64,000 nt of DNA, taken from NCBI GenBank assembly GCA_021613335.1, contig JAJTWR010000463.1, forward strand, positions 169,501-233,500, written 5' to 3'. The stretch's first letter is position 1. Each line of letters starts with the position of its first letter. The notes beneath the pieces are model-generated. The model was not told the DNA's origin, did not search any database, and saw only the letters and a program-made list of their open reading frames with translations. This document shows, one piece after another, positions 9,254 through 20,285 of this stretch. The position numbers and the translations under genes were made by a program. The DNA is from Whitmania pigra. Lineage: Eukaryota > Annelida > Clitellata > Hirudinida > Haemopidae.

Positions 9254-9850
9254 CTAAAAATAGAAATGGAGCAATTATTAATTAAATGCAGTTCCTTGAC
9301 TTGTTTTTAAATGTTTGATGTTCAGTTAATTGTTACTGAATGTGCATTTTTTTTATAATTGATCGTGAAATAAATGAGTACAAAATAAACAACCGATAAT
9401 TAATTCTTATTAAATTTTAACTTATGTCACCTGTTATAAATATGATTTAACCTTTGCTTTTATATTTTATTACATTTAAAATAATTTATGTTCGAATCCA
9501 CTTAACAAACTTTAAAATGAATTAATAATAATGGTAATAATTGTTGTATTTGTAAGTTGAATTTGAAAGCTGAACAGTCGCAAACTAACAAGCCGGAATA
9601 ATATAATCGCACGTGAAAACTTCAACTCGAAACAATAAAACTCCATTCAAACCAAAACAGGCCAAAGTTCGGAAACTTAAATATCCCGCCAAGTGCAAGG
9701 ACACAAATAATTATAAAATAAAATAAATATAGATTCCTTCTACTACCAAGTCTTGCTCATTACTTGGCTTTCAACAGCATTTCAGTAAAATCTCTAACTG
9801 CTTCTGACGCCAAGATAAAATCCGATTGCTGTCCGACAATGGCTTCATCT
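9254..9850. other. AT-rich stretch, probably intron or 5' flank of the Ig gene
   Basis: No supported exon. On the minus strand an ATG near 9645 opens a short hydrophobic frame starting MEFYCFELKF. It has no convincing splice donor, so I do not annotate it. Confidence 0.35.
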
Positions 9851-10760
9851 TCCGAAAGACATGCCGGTTGCTTTCTTGCGACGAGTTTGTAGGAGTTGGC
9901 CGATGAATATTAACTCCAGTCGTTTTCGAAAGGAGCAGGAATTAGTGAATGAATGGTGGACTGATATTGGTCAATCCAGGATGCCCTCAAGCATACATAC
10001 ATACAATGTATGAAATTTAGGTCGGCCGTCCTCGAAGTATTATCTAGAGATGAACACTTATCGTGGTACAGGGTGTGGAGCCTTTGAGAGCCTGGACCAC
10101 ACTTCCAGGTTTGCCCGGGTGTGGATGCAGCGAGAAGAGAGTGACATAACATACATAGTCCGCCAATTAGAAAAGAAATTGACAATGAAAGACTACATCA
10201 CCAAAATTGAGCCTCGAATTAATATACAAAGGAATCTCAGAATTCCTGGCATGGTGGCATGGGAGAGAGATCAGTTTGCGATGTCACCATCTGAAACGGC
10301 CCCGCTAGACGAAGAACATATCAACAAAGTCCAAAAATATGACAAATATGACAAAGACATTCATATTTGGATGACAAACAACCGTCCAAATGGGTTTTCC
10401 TCTCCGCAGGCTCTTGTGATTGCATTCGTTTGTAACTGAAGAGCAGTGATCTCTTCAAAATCGCACTCCTCTTGGCGCTGCCTCGTCATCTCCAGAAGCA
10501 CGTTATTAAACTTATCGACAAAAGCTCACTGGTTCTTACCTCATGTGGAAGCATCACAAGCAAAAAACTCCGAAAGGAATTGGATTGTAACGAGGACATT
10601 TATTGTGCATTGTTAAGGATTGTTTTCTTAAATGTCGATGGTGCTGTGGTTTGCGCATTAAGTCCCGGGGTTCTCACAGGCCCAGAATGGGGACTTTAAA
10701 TGTTCATATCACCTATGATCGCGTTTGAACATTTGTTTGGCTGAGAGAATAAAGGAAATA
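9851..10760 (+). mobile_element. R2-like non-LTR retrotransposon remnant, copy 1 (3' end)
   Basis: Homologous to the 3' half of the element at 52700-54925; about 400 bases (10200-10600) are nearly identical to 54360-54760. The frame at 10050-10439 carries the C-terminal zinc-binding region (GCGAFESLDH) and the region of the restriction-like endonuclease (RNLRIPGMVAWERDQ ... HINKVQKYDK). The expected catalytic PD is changed to PG. The 3' untranslated region ends CATTTGTTTGGCTGAGAGAA before A-rich and (GAT)n sequence. It lacks the RT and is dead. It is not inside 28S rDNA, the classical R2 site. Confidence 0.7.
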
Positions 10761-11270
10761 AAGGTGATGATGATAACAACAACAACAATAAAAACAATAG
10801 CTTCTATCTCAAAAGTTTGTTGACCTGAGATCTGAAGAGCTAAGGTTAATCCAGGGCCACAAATGACTCCAAACTGAGGAAAGGAAGGAGATTGAAAGAT
10901 AAGAGATGATGATATTCTTTTTCAAACAATTTTGAACTACTGATAAGAATTACGAGTTTATGCGAGAAGATTTCTTATCAACAGATCTTTAAGGATTTTC
11001 CTGGAGGATTGATGAATTGTGATGAAAGAAGTGGTCGCCGCTGATAATGACGACGATGATGATGGTTATAACGACGATGATGACGATGATGATGACGATG
11101 ACTGTGACAATCCTGATCGTCGGTTTGACATTTATTTTATCAATTATTTATTTCGTAATTTTGAGATAATCAAAAAAAAAAAAAATTTCATTCACGTGAT
11201 TCAATATTCTGTTGGAATATCACACTTCATCACCGTCGCCATAATCATTACCTCATTTTGTATTTGTATT
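10761..11270. other. Intergenic, with short (CAA)n and (GAT)n tracts
   Basis: A short CAA run lies near 10780 and a GAT/GAC run at about 11040-11100. Open frames through it are low-complexity products of the trinucleotide repeat. No gene is supported. Confidence 0.5.
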
Positions 11271-11274
11271 TAGC

Positions 11275-11435
11275 CGATTTGGAGTGCCTTGTTCATCAGG
11301 ATATGATGTGAAGGCACTTCTTAATCGATCCACCCTTTATGTAGCGCCCTTGTCTGGCGGTGTGAACTGGGTTGTGAACCCGACACGTAACGACTGTTGC
11401 TTTCACCCCCGTTCTCAGGAACGCAACCCTCGGAG
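11275..11435 (-). mobile_element. tRNA-type SINE family 2, copy 1
   Basis: Related to 20090-20285. Shared blocks read on the minus strand are CAACAGTCGTTA, a B-box-like GGGTTCACAACCCA, GGGCGCTACATAAA, GTGCCTTCACA and a terminal GCTAAATAC. The tRNA head is more decayed here than in copy 2. Confidence 0.6.
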
Positions 11436-11565
11436 TCAGCTCACATTGCCTATATCTCGTAACAAACTGTCTTCAGAAAACTTTAGAAGTTAAATATGCC
11501 AACTTCAAGAAAAAATCTTCAAGAAAATATTTTCAAATTGTTCATATTGGTTATTTTTAATTAAT

Positions 11566-11690
11566 ATTAATGTATTATTTATATAAAATTATTAATGTAT
11601 TATTTATATAAAATTATTAATGTATTATTTATATAAAATTATTAATGTATTATTTATATAAAATTATTAATGTATTATATAAAATTGTTA
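11566..11690. repeat. 25-bp AT minisatellite, about 4.5 units
   Basis: Unit ATTAATGTATTATTTATATA plus AAATT, nearly perfect, with a shortened last unit. Confidence 0.9.
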
Positions 11691-12237
11691 ATGTTCTCTT
11701 TAACGTAATTTTATCCATTTAACTTTAACATGTTGTTCATATGTTCCGATCAGTAGTCAATCGGAGATGTTAATTTCATCCGTCGAGATCAATTTTCTTT
11801 TTCAAAAATCGATTTTGCTTTTCGTCAGGTGTTCATTTCAGTGTTTAAAACTTGCGTAATTTGATTTTTTTGCTTCTTTTTGTTTCTTCAGCACATCGAG
11901 AATCGTACGTGTTGAAGTCGTTGATAGAATTTCAAAGGAACCAAAATCAAAATCAAACAACTCGCCAGGTAGCAATCAAAATGGGGACAGGTGTTGAAAT
12001 GTTATCCTGAAAGATATAACTAATCCAAACTTCTATTGGATATTAATGTTATCAGCAGCATAAATATTATACGCAGGCTAATTTATTATATTTATGTTCT
12101 TTCTTGAATTAATTCAGAAACATTTGTACAATTTAGTTAAACGTTAGGGGTTCCGATGATGGCGTACGCCGAAACCCAATGACGAATAAAGTTTTGTTGC
12201 AAAAGTTGCGGTGTTTCGTGAACGATTTTGCTTCAAA

Positions 12238-12606
12238 ATGGAGAAAGATGGAAAGGTTAGTTGAAAAATATTGCAGATAAAAATATTTATCGTATTTAAT
12301 AGAGCATTGACATAAATATATTATTTTAAATTAATATGGTCAACATTTTTACGTAACACTCGCCATTCTAAAATGGCAATAAAAAATTTAATGAAATAAT
12401 AATTTTTAAATTGTATTATTATAATGAATATAATAGCATTTTCATATAAATATAAAATTATTTAATAGATCTATTTAACTTAAAGTGATTTTATTTTATT
12501 TATTGTAAATGTAATTAATAATAAATTTCAGGCTTACAAAAGACGTTTAAGAAGAAAGTTCGTCACGTCCAAAATGACATCAATTACGAAAACCGCCATG
12601 TTTTAA
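12238..12606 (+). CDS. Possible tiny two-exon ORF (30 residues)
   Basis: ATG at 12238 in a good context (AAAATGG) opens MEKDGK, followed by a GTTAGT donor after 12255. A CAG acceptor at 12529-12531 begins a second exon (12532-12606) that continues in phase with AYKRRLRRKFVTSK and stops at TAA. The product would be small and strongly basic. The match of start context, donor, acceptor and phase is suggestive, but so short a frame can arise by chance. No family recognised. Confidence 0.2.
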
Positions 12607-12983
12607 AATAACGTTTTTAAATAAAAATTAAAATAAAAAATAAAATTAAATAACATTTTAAAAATAACAATTTTATTCGAAGAACTTCTTAAAAGAGCAA
12701 CTGAAGAGACTGACTGCAGCATTTCATAAGTTCTGTTCAGGATCGCCGACAGAAATTTCGCGCCAAAAGATATCACGAATCCCTCAGATGTCGTCAGTCG
12801 TTTGGTAATGGAAAAGTAAAATAAAATGCACCTGTCTGAAAATAACATTTTTAATAATTTATTTTTAATAAATATTTTTTTTAATTCGAGCCTTTGATCT
12901 TTCAAAGGAATATTTCTTGCCGGAAAGTTGATATGTTAGCACCCGCAAGTCGTCATACCACCTGATATCATCATCATCATTGA

Positions 12984-13190
12984 CAATAATAATTATGAAT
13001 AGTAATTATTAAACAATAATAGTTATGAATATTAATTATTAAACAATAATAATTATGAATAGTAATTATTAAAGAATAATAATTATGAATAGTAATTATT
13101 AAACAATAATAATTATGAATAGTAATTATTAAACAATAATAATTATGAATAGTAATTATTAAACAATAATAATTATGAATAGTAATTATA
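12984..13190. repeat. 30-bp AT minisatellite, about 7 units
   Basis: Unit AATAATTATGAATAGTAATT plus ATTAAACAAT, with scattered single-base changes (for example AAAG for AAAC). Confidence 0.9.
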
Positions 13191-13199
13191 AATGTAATT

Positions 13200-13778
13200 A
13201 TGGTTATAAAAGTTAATGATAGTCGTTAATTTTGCAATGTATATGAGAAAAAAGATAAACCTTCCGTTACATTCAGATTGGATGTTGGTGTTGTTAACGT
13301 CTTGATGATGATTACATCTGGATACCAGGATTATAATATCTTATATTTAATTCTCTGCTAAAGGCAAATCTAAACTCTTAAATAATTATTTATTAATTCT
13401 TCAAATAATAATAATAATAACAAATTGTTGTTAATATTAATAAAAAATAATAATAATTTACACAAACTTAATGCGTTGTTAGCAAACGTCGGATTAGCAT
13501 CGTCTGAGTGAATTAAAATGGCTAATTTTATTCCGACACATCATCAATAATCTAATTTGAACAACCGTGAGAGTTTAAAACTTTCTTAATTAACAAAACA
13601 CTGGCAGCGAGTAATCTTTGTACAAACAAGGAGAGGATGGATGGATGGATTTCCAAGAAAAAATGAGTGAAAGATGTAAATACAACACAATAGCGTATCG
13701 CTTTGAGACTCATAAGAAGCAGTAAACACTTTTGTGGATTCAAATTAGGTGAAAAAAAAATTAAAATTGAAACATTTC
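13200..13778. other. AT-rich intergenic DNA, nothing recognised
   Basis: Contains short AAT runs near 13407-13460. A minus-strand frame at 13552-13743 has no supporting motif or splice context. Confidence 0.4.
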
Positions 13779-13856
13779 ATCTTTATTTCATAAGTCCAAA
13801 TCATCTCAGTTATGCAAAGGACTATTATCAAATAAATAAATAAATCTTTATTTCAT
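13779..13856 (+). mobile_element. Tail-only LINE/SINE insertion with 13-bp target-site duplication
   Basis: ATCTTTATTTCAT is repeated at 13779-13791 and 13844-13856. The 52 bases between them are only the shared 3' tail (GTCCAAATCATCTCAGTTAT through GGAC) and an (AAAT)n run. It is an extreme 5' truncation by the same machinery as the LINE at 2688-7377. Confidence 0.85.
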
Positions 13857-14100
13857 GATAAACCTAGATGAGTCAATAAATGTACTAAAGAGAAGTTAAT
13901 TAACTGTTCATTTACTCAAATAATATTCAGCTGAATATAAAATCTGAGATTAAATTGAAACTTTGCAATCCACAACGATTTCAAGAAGTTTCTGAGATTT
14001 CGGAGAACACGTGTTGTGTCAACGAATGAAAACCATTGCCTTGCAGTTTGTTGAGACAACATTGAAGGAATTAAAAGGAAATGCCGACCTGAAGAATACT

Positions 14101-14155
14101 TTCATTCATTCATTCATTCATTCATTCATTCATTCGTTCGTTCGTTCATTCGTTC
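14101..14155. repeat. (ATTC)n microsatellite
   Basis: About nine ATTC units changing to GTTC at the right end. Confidence 0.9.
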
Positions 14156-14233
14156 ATTGGCGGATTAATTGTCATAATTTCAGTGTTTATAATGCTAATG
14201 GATAAATACTACAAACATTAAATTGAGGTCGTA

Positions 14234-14614
<381 letters not shown>

Positions 14615-15070
14615 TCATACTCATTTCTCATTTCAACAAAATCCAAATGTGATTTCAAATGAAACAAATACTCGCACAGAAAAATGTTTATCAGGCTGAC
14701 AATATGAAAACTTCTTGCGTACATCGGCATGTCAAATGAAATACTTGCACCATAAATAACCATAAATCACCATAAATCAACAAACGAAGCTCCATTAGCC
14801 TTACAGCACCATCAAGTTTTCACAGCACATTTAAAAATAACTCCAATCAGATTCATTGCAAACAAGTTGCACTCGGTCCTAAATATGTAAGCTATACTTA
14901 AATACATCTCAGAGACTTTTTTTAGAAAACTTGCTTCTAAAAGGATGAATAGATTTGCAAATTTGCACAATTTTTTCCGATAAAAACTAAACTCTTTGGA
15001 AGTCCGTTTCGTAATTATTAGCATTTAAGATTATTGTTATTATTATTTTAATTTTTTTATTTATTTTATT
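14615..15070. other. Intergenic, nothing recognised
   Basis: Unique-looking AT-rich sequence between two AAT/ATT arrays. No coding, RNA or repeat signal. Confidence 0.4.
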
Positions 15071-15073
15071 TTT

Positions 15074-15265
<192 letters not shown>

Positions 15266-16034
15266 AGTATTGTTAGAGCCATTGATTGATAGCAACGCTT
15301 TACAGTTTTTAATCCTAATGTAGGCCTAAATATATTTTTATTAGATTCTAATAATTACAATATCACATCACACAAATGTAATAAGTACAAATTATGTGAA
15401 TCAAATGTCAAACTTACTTTGGCATCATATTAATCACATTAATGATAAGTATAATTATAAGTATGTCAGTGTGACCTCATTATAGGGGGCTTGACCTTTG
15501 AACTCACCGAGATGAGGAGGGGTGCGTGGTCCGTTCCAATCCCTTTCAACGACGTTTTTACACGTCCAAATGAGAATCTTTTTGTTAAAGAGTTTCAAAT
15601 AATGAGATATTTCCTGAAATTATTTCATTGTGATATTATCGCTTATTATTATTGAATGAATAAATTTTTTTTCAAATTTTAATTAAACAAAATCAAATAT
15701 TTATTATAATATCTTTTGTAATGTAATATTATATATATTCTCAATTGCCCATACAAGTTTCATATATATCATTTACTAAAATCCATTATTATTTTATTTA
15801 TTATAATTATCATTTCAGGACATTTATTTATTAAATATTAAGATGTAAAGTTTTCCTGTTCAGCCGTTCTTATTAATTTCATTAATTAAGTAATGCTTCT
15901 CATTAAATATTCACATTTGCTCAACACAATTCGCTGTTTTATAATTTGACAAAAAATCCAAGGCAAATGTCAAAAATGAATAAGGAGCACGTGCTAAAAA
16001 CTCAATCAAGGTATATCAAAAAGCGGCCTCTCAC
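15266..16034. other. AT-rich intergenic DNA or intron of the minus-strand ORF at 16035
   Basis: A minus-strand segment ending at about 15515 with a strong GTGAGT donor (reading IGTDHAPLLIS) could be a further exon. Its acceptor lacks a pyrimidine tract, so it is not called. Confidence 0.25.
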
Positions 16035-16292
16035 CTGGTCATTTTTAAACGTCCTCCAACTATGTGGTACCCTGGAAATATTGCTTCGACGATGATGATG
16101 ATTGTGGTGGTGGTGTTGATGATGATGTTGATGTTGATGGATTGCATTGGTAATCCGGTTGATGGTGGAATCAGTGAGGTATTTGAGATCGAGGTTTGGG
16201 GGGATGTAAATGGCTGAACCACTACCCACTAGACATGAGGCAGAGACGATGGTGAAAGACCAGAGAAAAGTTTCGGCACCCTCTCTAACCAT
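16035..16292 (-). CDS. Possible first coding exon of a secreted His-rich protein
   Basis: ATG at 16292-16290 opens 86 codons ending exactly at a consensus donor (CAG/GTGAGA at 16035/16034). The first 26 residues (MVREGAETFLWSFTIVSASC and LVGSGS) look like a signal peptide. A segment IYIPPNLDLKYLTDSTINRI follows, then a His/Gln run encoded by a GAT-type microsatellite. A related but frame-broken segment lies at 17761-17842, where the codons for LTD..IN.ITN..IH are kept; this supports coding origin. No family is recognised and the remaining exons were not found. Confidence 0.38.
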
Positions 16293-17760
16293 TCTAGTTC
16301 AGCTCATCACCGGGATGGGTAATAGGATTTAATGGAGAGGTAGATGGATAAATATAAGTAAGGATGGATGGATGGATGGATGACAGGATTCCTGTCAATG
16401 AACTCTTCGATCAATCAATGATCAATAAATTTGTTTTGTACAATAAAATCCCCTTACTATCAGAATCCGTGTTGTTTTAAAGTCATGTTTGAGCTGCCCA
16501 GTTTAGTGAATTCATTCAATGAATGTCCATTCATAAAAGCTCAGTCAAAACGCCTCCTTGCATAAGCTTCGTATGAGTACAAGTACCTTACCTAGTAAGT
16601 AGAAATCTCCCCACTTCGAGTCTTTTAAAGACTTGCGTCCGTGTGTTCGCTTGTGTGTCTGTGTCTGTGAAACAACACAATGCTCTTCTTTTTAGTAATC
16701 AGTCACGAGCTACTTTTGAATTTTGACGTTTCAAAAAATATTATTTATGAGATAAAATGCATTTAAAGAGGGAAATTAGCAAGTGAAACGGAAAGTTAAA
16801 GAAAGCAAGTGTGATGGAGACGATTGTCGCTGGAATATGATTTTAGTGAATTATGAACAAGCATCATCTGATAAATTATAATAGTGAATTGTTGCAGTGA
16901 ATTATGATAGTCAATGATTATTATTAGTGAATGATTGCAATGAATGATTGCAGTGAACGATTGCAGTGAGGATGATAAAACATCCGACGATGGAGGTGAT
17001 AATTCGATTACGATAAGATGGAAGATGTTTTTATCAACTTCACATTAGAACAGTTAAGATATGATAAAGGCTAATGTTGCAATAATAATAGTAATAATAC
17101 TACTAATAATAATAGCAACATAAATAATAATTGCATTAAGTTTTGTAAAAATCTTACTATTAGTGTTATTATTATATATGAATAAATTAAAAATCACAAG
17201 AACCACTTTATATTCGAAAAGTACATTATTCCATGAAATAATTCCTACAATATTATATGACATTAAATTACGTTATAACTATAACATAATTTGGCTGTTA
17301 CTAATAAAATATTATAATATTGTAATTAAATATTAAGCATTTCAATATTGTAATAACTAGTAACAACAAAAGTATTATTATAGCTTTAAACAATAATAAT
17401 TTAGTAATAGTAATTGCAATACTGCAGTGCTATGTAAAACTGGGTTTCATTCACAAATTGAGAACCAGTGAAGATCAAAGTTAGCTGTACAATAGTTCAT
17501 TCACAAGAAACTCAAACTGACGAATACTATGACGTTCATTTATTTGATTTTTGTTATTATTATTAATTGTATCATAATCATCATCCTCATGATTATTATT
17601 TTTATTATTATTATTATTGCTATTATTTGTTTAATTGGTTCTTTTTAGCAGCGCGGTTTCTAACTAGCACAAAGTACCTTTGTTAAGACACTCTTGTAAT
17701 AGTAATAATATTGTTGACGATGACGATGACGACGACGACAACGTCGATGAGGATGAGGAT
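16293..17760. other. AT-rich intergenic DNA
   Basis: Short GGAT run at 16365-16382 and repeated GAATGATTGCAGT motifs at about 16870-16970. Otherwise no recognisable feature. Confidence 0.4.
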
Positions 17761-17842
17761 GATGATGGATTGAATTGGTGATTTGGTTAATGGCAGGATC
17801 AGTGAGCTATTTGAGGGATGTTAATGACTGAACCACTACCCA
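17761..17842 (-). pseudogene. Decayed copy of the 16035-16292 exon
   Basis: Read on the minus strand it keeps GSGSVINIP and, after a shift, LTDPAINQITNSIH, matching GSGSAIYIP and LTDSTINRITNAIH. About 15 bases corresponding to PNLDLK are lost and the frame is broken. Confidence 0.5.
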
Positions 17843-17849
17843 GACGAAA

Positions 17850-20089
17850 AGTTTATTAACAATGAGAAAATTTTCTCTCAAAATTGTCAACTTGCAAACG
17901 ATTTCTGTTTATGATAATTCGAAATAAAACTTAATAAATGATGTAGAAACATAAGACATAATAAAAACTTAAAATTGTTACAATTATATTTATAATATTT
18001 AAATATTTTAATTTAAATAAATTAAAAATAACAATAAGATGTATGACAAACATATCTTAATTAATTAAAAAATAAATAATATTGTAATGTTTCACATTGA
18101 AATAATATATCATTTCATGATTAGACGAATGAGAGTAGCACATGGAGCATCATCATCATAAATTAATCACTTTCAAGGTACTTAAGTCATATTTTATTTC
18201 TTTTTTTTTAAGCTTCCATTTTATGACATTTTAAATCCTTAAAGCATCTTAAAATGGGTGAACCTTGGAAATTCTTCTCACGAATAAGAGTTAGTTCCAC
18301 AACTCGCCCATCATCATCATCATCATCATCCTCTTCGTCTTCTTCGTCGTCAACATCGTCATCGCCAGTATCATCCCCAAATTTCTTATCGTTATCACCG
18401 TCGTTACCATCACTGTCATCATCGTTGTTAAAAATAAAATAATTGTATAAATGAATGTATTAAAGAATTTTTAAGTGATTGTATAAATAAATGTATAAAT
18501 GTATAAATGTTTCTTCTCACATAATTCAACTCAAACGATGCATTCAGTCACGAAGAAAAAATTCGATTCAGGCTGCTAATTGTGAGACATTTGTTCGAAT
18601 TTCCTTGTAAATTCATTGTAATATTAACGTAATTATAATTATTATGCTACATTACAATAATTTCCAACAAATTGTGATGCCAATTAAGCTCACATCAAGA
18701 TTATTAGTAGAAAATAAATATGTATGCATGTATAAAGTCTTTATTTACCATTTTATGCATATTATTTTTTTACCCCATTTAAATGCCATCAAATGACGTC
18801 CGATTCTCTTCAATCCATCAACCAATCAGTCAATCAGTCAATCAATCAATCAATGCTTGTTTCTCATTAATTTCAATCACCACTAGGAATGTCCAAGTTG
18901 CAATAGAGATAATTGACGAGCATGACTCCAAAAAACGTTAAAAATAAAATATTGTTGAAAGAGGATGTTTATTTTAAAGGCTTGCAAATGCTTTGTGATG
19001 GTTGTTTTCACGACGAAATTAAAGAGTCGTGGGAATCGATGATCATCGAATGATGGTAGGTGTTTAGGTGTTTAGAATTAAAATTATGGCTGCCATAATA
19101 ATCATAATTATTAATATTATTACTATAATTACATCGCAGTGAGGATGACGATGATGATGATGATGATGGGATGGTTGTGAAATTACGGTCTATTCATTCT
19201 GGCAATGATAGTAGTGACTGGATAGTCTTATATTAAGACACATGCATCGCAAGACCGAATAAGCTTGCAATAAAAAGTTATTCTAAAAACTTTATTATTT
19301 TTAAAGTGGAAAAATTTTCATTTTGAAAAAGGAAATACTTTTTATTATATTTGATTGTTTTATTATTCAAGATATTTGTGAAATGATGTATAAATTGTCC
19401 AGAATATCAATGCTGACACCTAACAAGTGCTATTTTAAATATATAAGAAGCATTTCAATATGTTTCTATGAGCTCAAATAAAAACTAAATAAAATTATTT
19501 TGAGAAAATTAGGAAAAATAATTTGTCATATATTTGTGGCTGATGAGATTCAAAATGCATTACCTAACAAAGTCTGATTATGCAAGTATGATTATTGATA
19601 TATCAATATGAAGCACACATCCATCATTCACTTGAATGAACTTCTTTGAATAGATTTTTATCAATGAATTCAAAAGTTATGAATGAATGAGGATACTACT
19701 ACTTTTACAACCGGCACTTTACGCGGCACTTCATACCAATAGTAGTACTACAACAATAATAGTAATAATAATTACATCAACTGTTTCTTTCATTTTTATA
19801 TACAATCTTAAAACCGCTTATTCTTATTTTTATTATATCTTATTCTGTTATATCATTAACAGTCAATATTATTATTTCATTGTTATTTTATACTTCATGT
19901 AAAATAAACACCTTAATTTCAAACACTTAGCACTTCATACTGCAAATCTCCATTCACATTTATTTAATATTTTTTAAGATTTTTAAGTTTCAAAATAATG
20001 TTTCACCAAACCTAACAAATAATTCTTTAAACATAAAAACAAATTTGTGTAATTTCATCGCAATATTAAATGAAAAGCCTTATGTATTT
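17850..20089. other. AT-rich intergenic DNA with scattered ATC/GAT tracts
   Basis: ATC runs lie at about 18308-18365 and a GAT run near 19147-19168. An ATG frame at 18254-18442 is mostly polyserine from the ATC run and has no partner exon. No gene supported. Confidence 0.45.
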
Positions 20090-20285
20090 AGCTGATTTTT
20101 TTAAGTGCCTTATGTATCCGGATAGGGTGTGAAGACACTTTTTAATCGACCTGCCATTTATATAGCGCCCCCACCCGAGGGCGCCCCCTTGGCTGGGTTT
20201 CGAACACCAGCCTGCACATAACATAAAACATAACGACTGTTGTTGTTAACGCCGCCTGCATGAACGCTACCCGTTCGGCCAATCC
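20090..20285 (-). mobile_element. tRNA-type SINE family 2, copy 2
   Basis: On the minus strand a Leu/Ser-like A box (TGGCCGAACGGGTAGCG, 20281-20265) and a B-box-like GGTGTTCGAAACCC (about 20207-20194) are in the right order and separated by about 60 bases. A body follows with GGGGGCGCTATATAAATGG, GTGTCTTCACACCC and a GCTAAATAC end. Copy 1 is at 11275-11435. A short similar piece (GGGGGCGCTACATAAATG) is at about 28700. Confidence 0.65.

Noticed and set aside
12984..13190. CRISPR-like array
   Set aside because: The units are contiguous AT-rich tandem repeats without unique spacers, in a eukaryotic context.
18254..18442. 62-codon frame with a good ATG context and polyserine
   Set aside because: Mostly microsatellite; the non-repetitive first 20 residues have no match I recognise and no splice partner.
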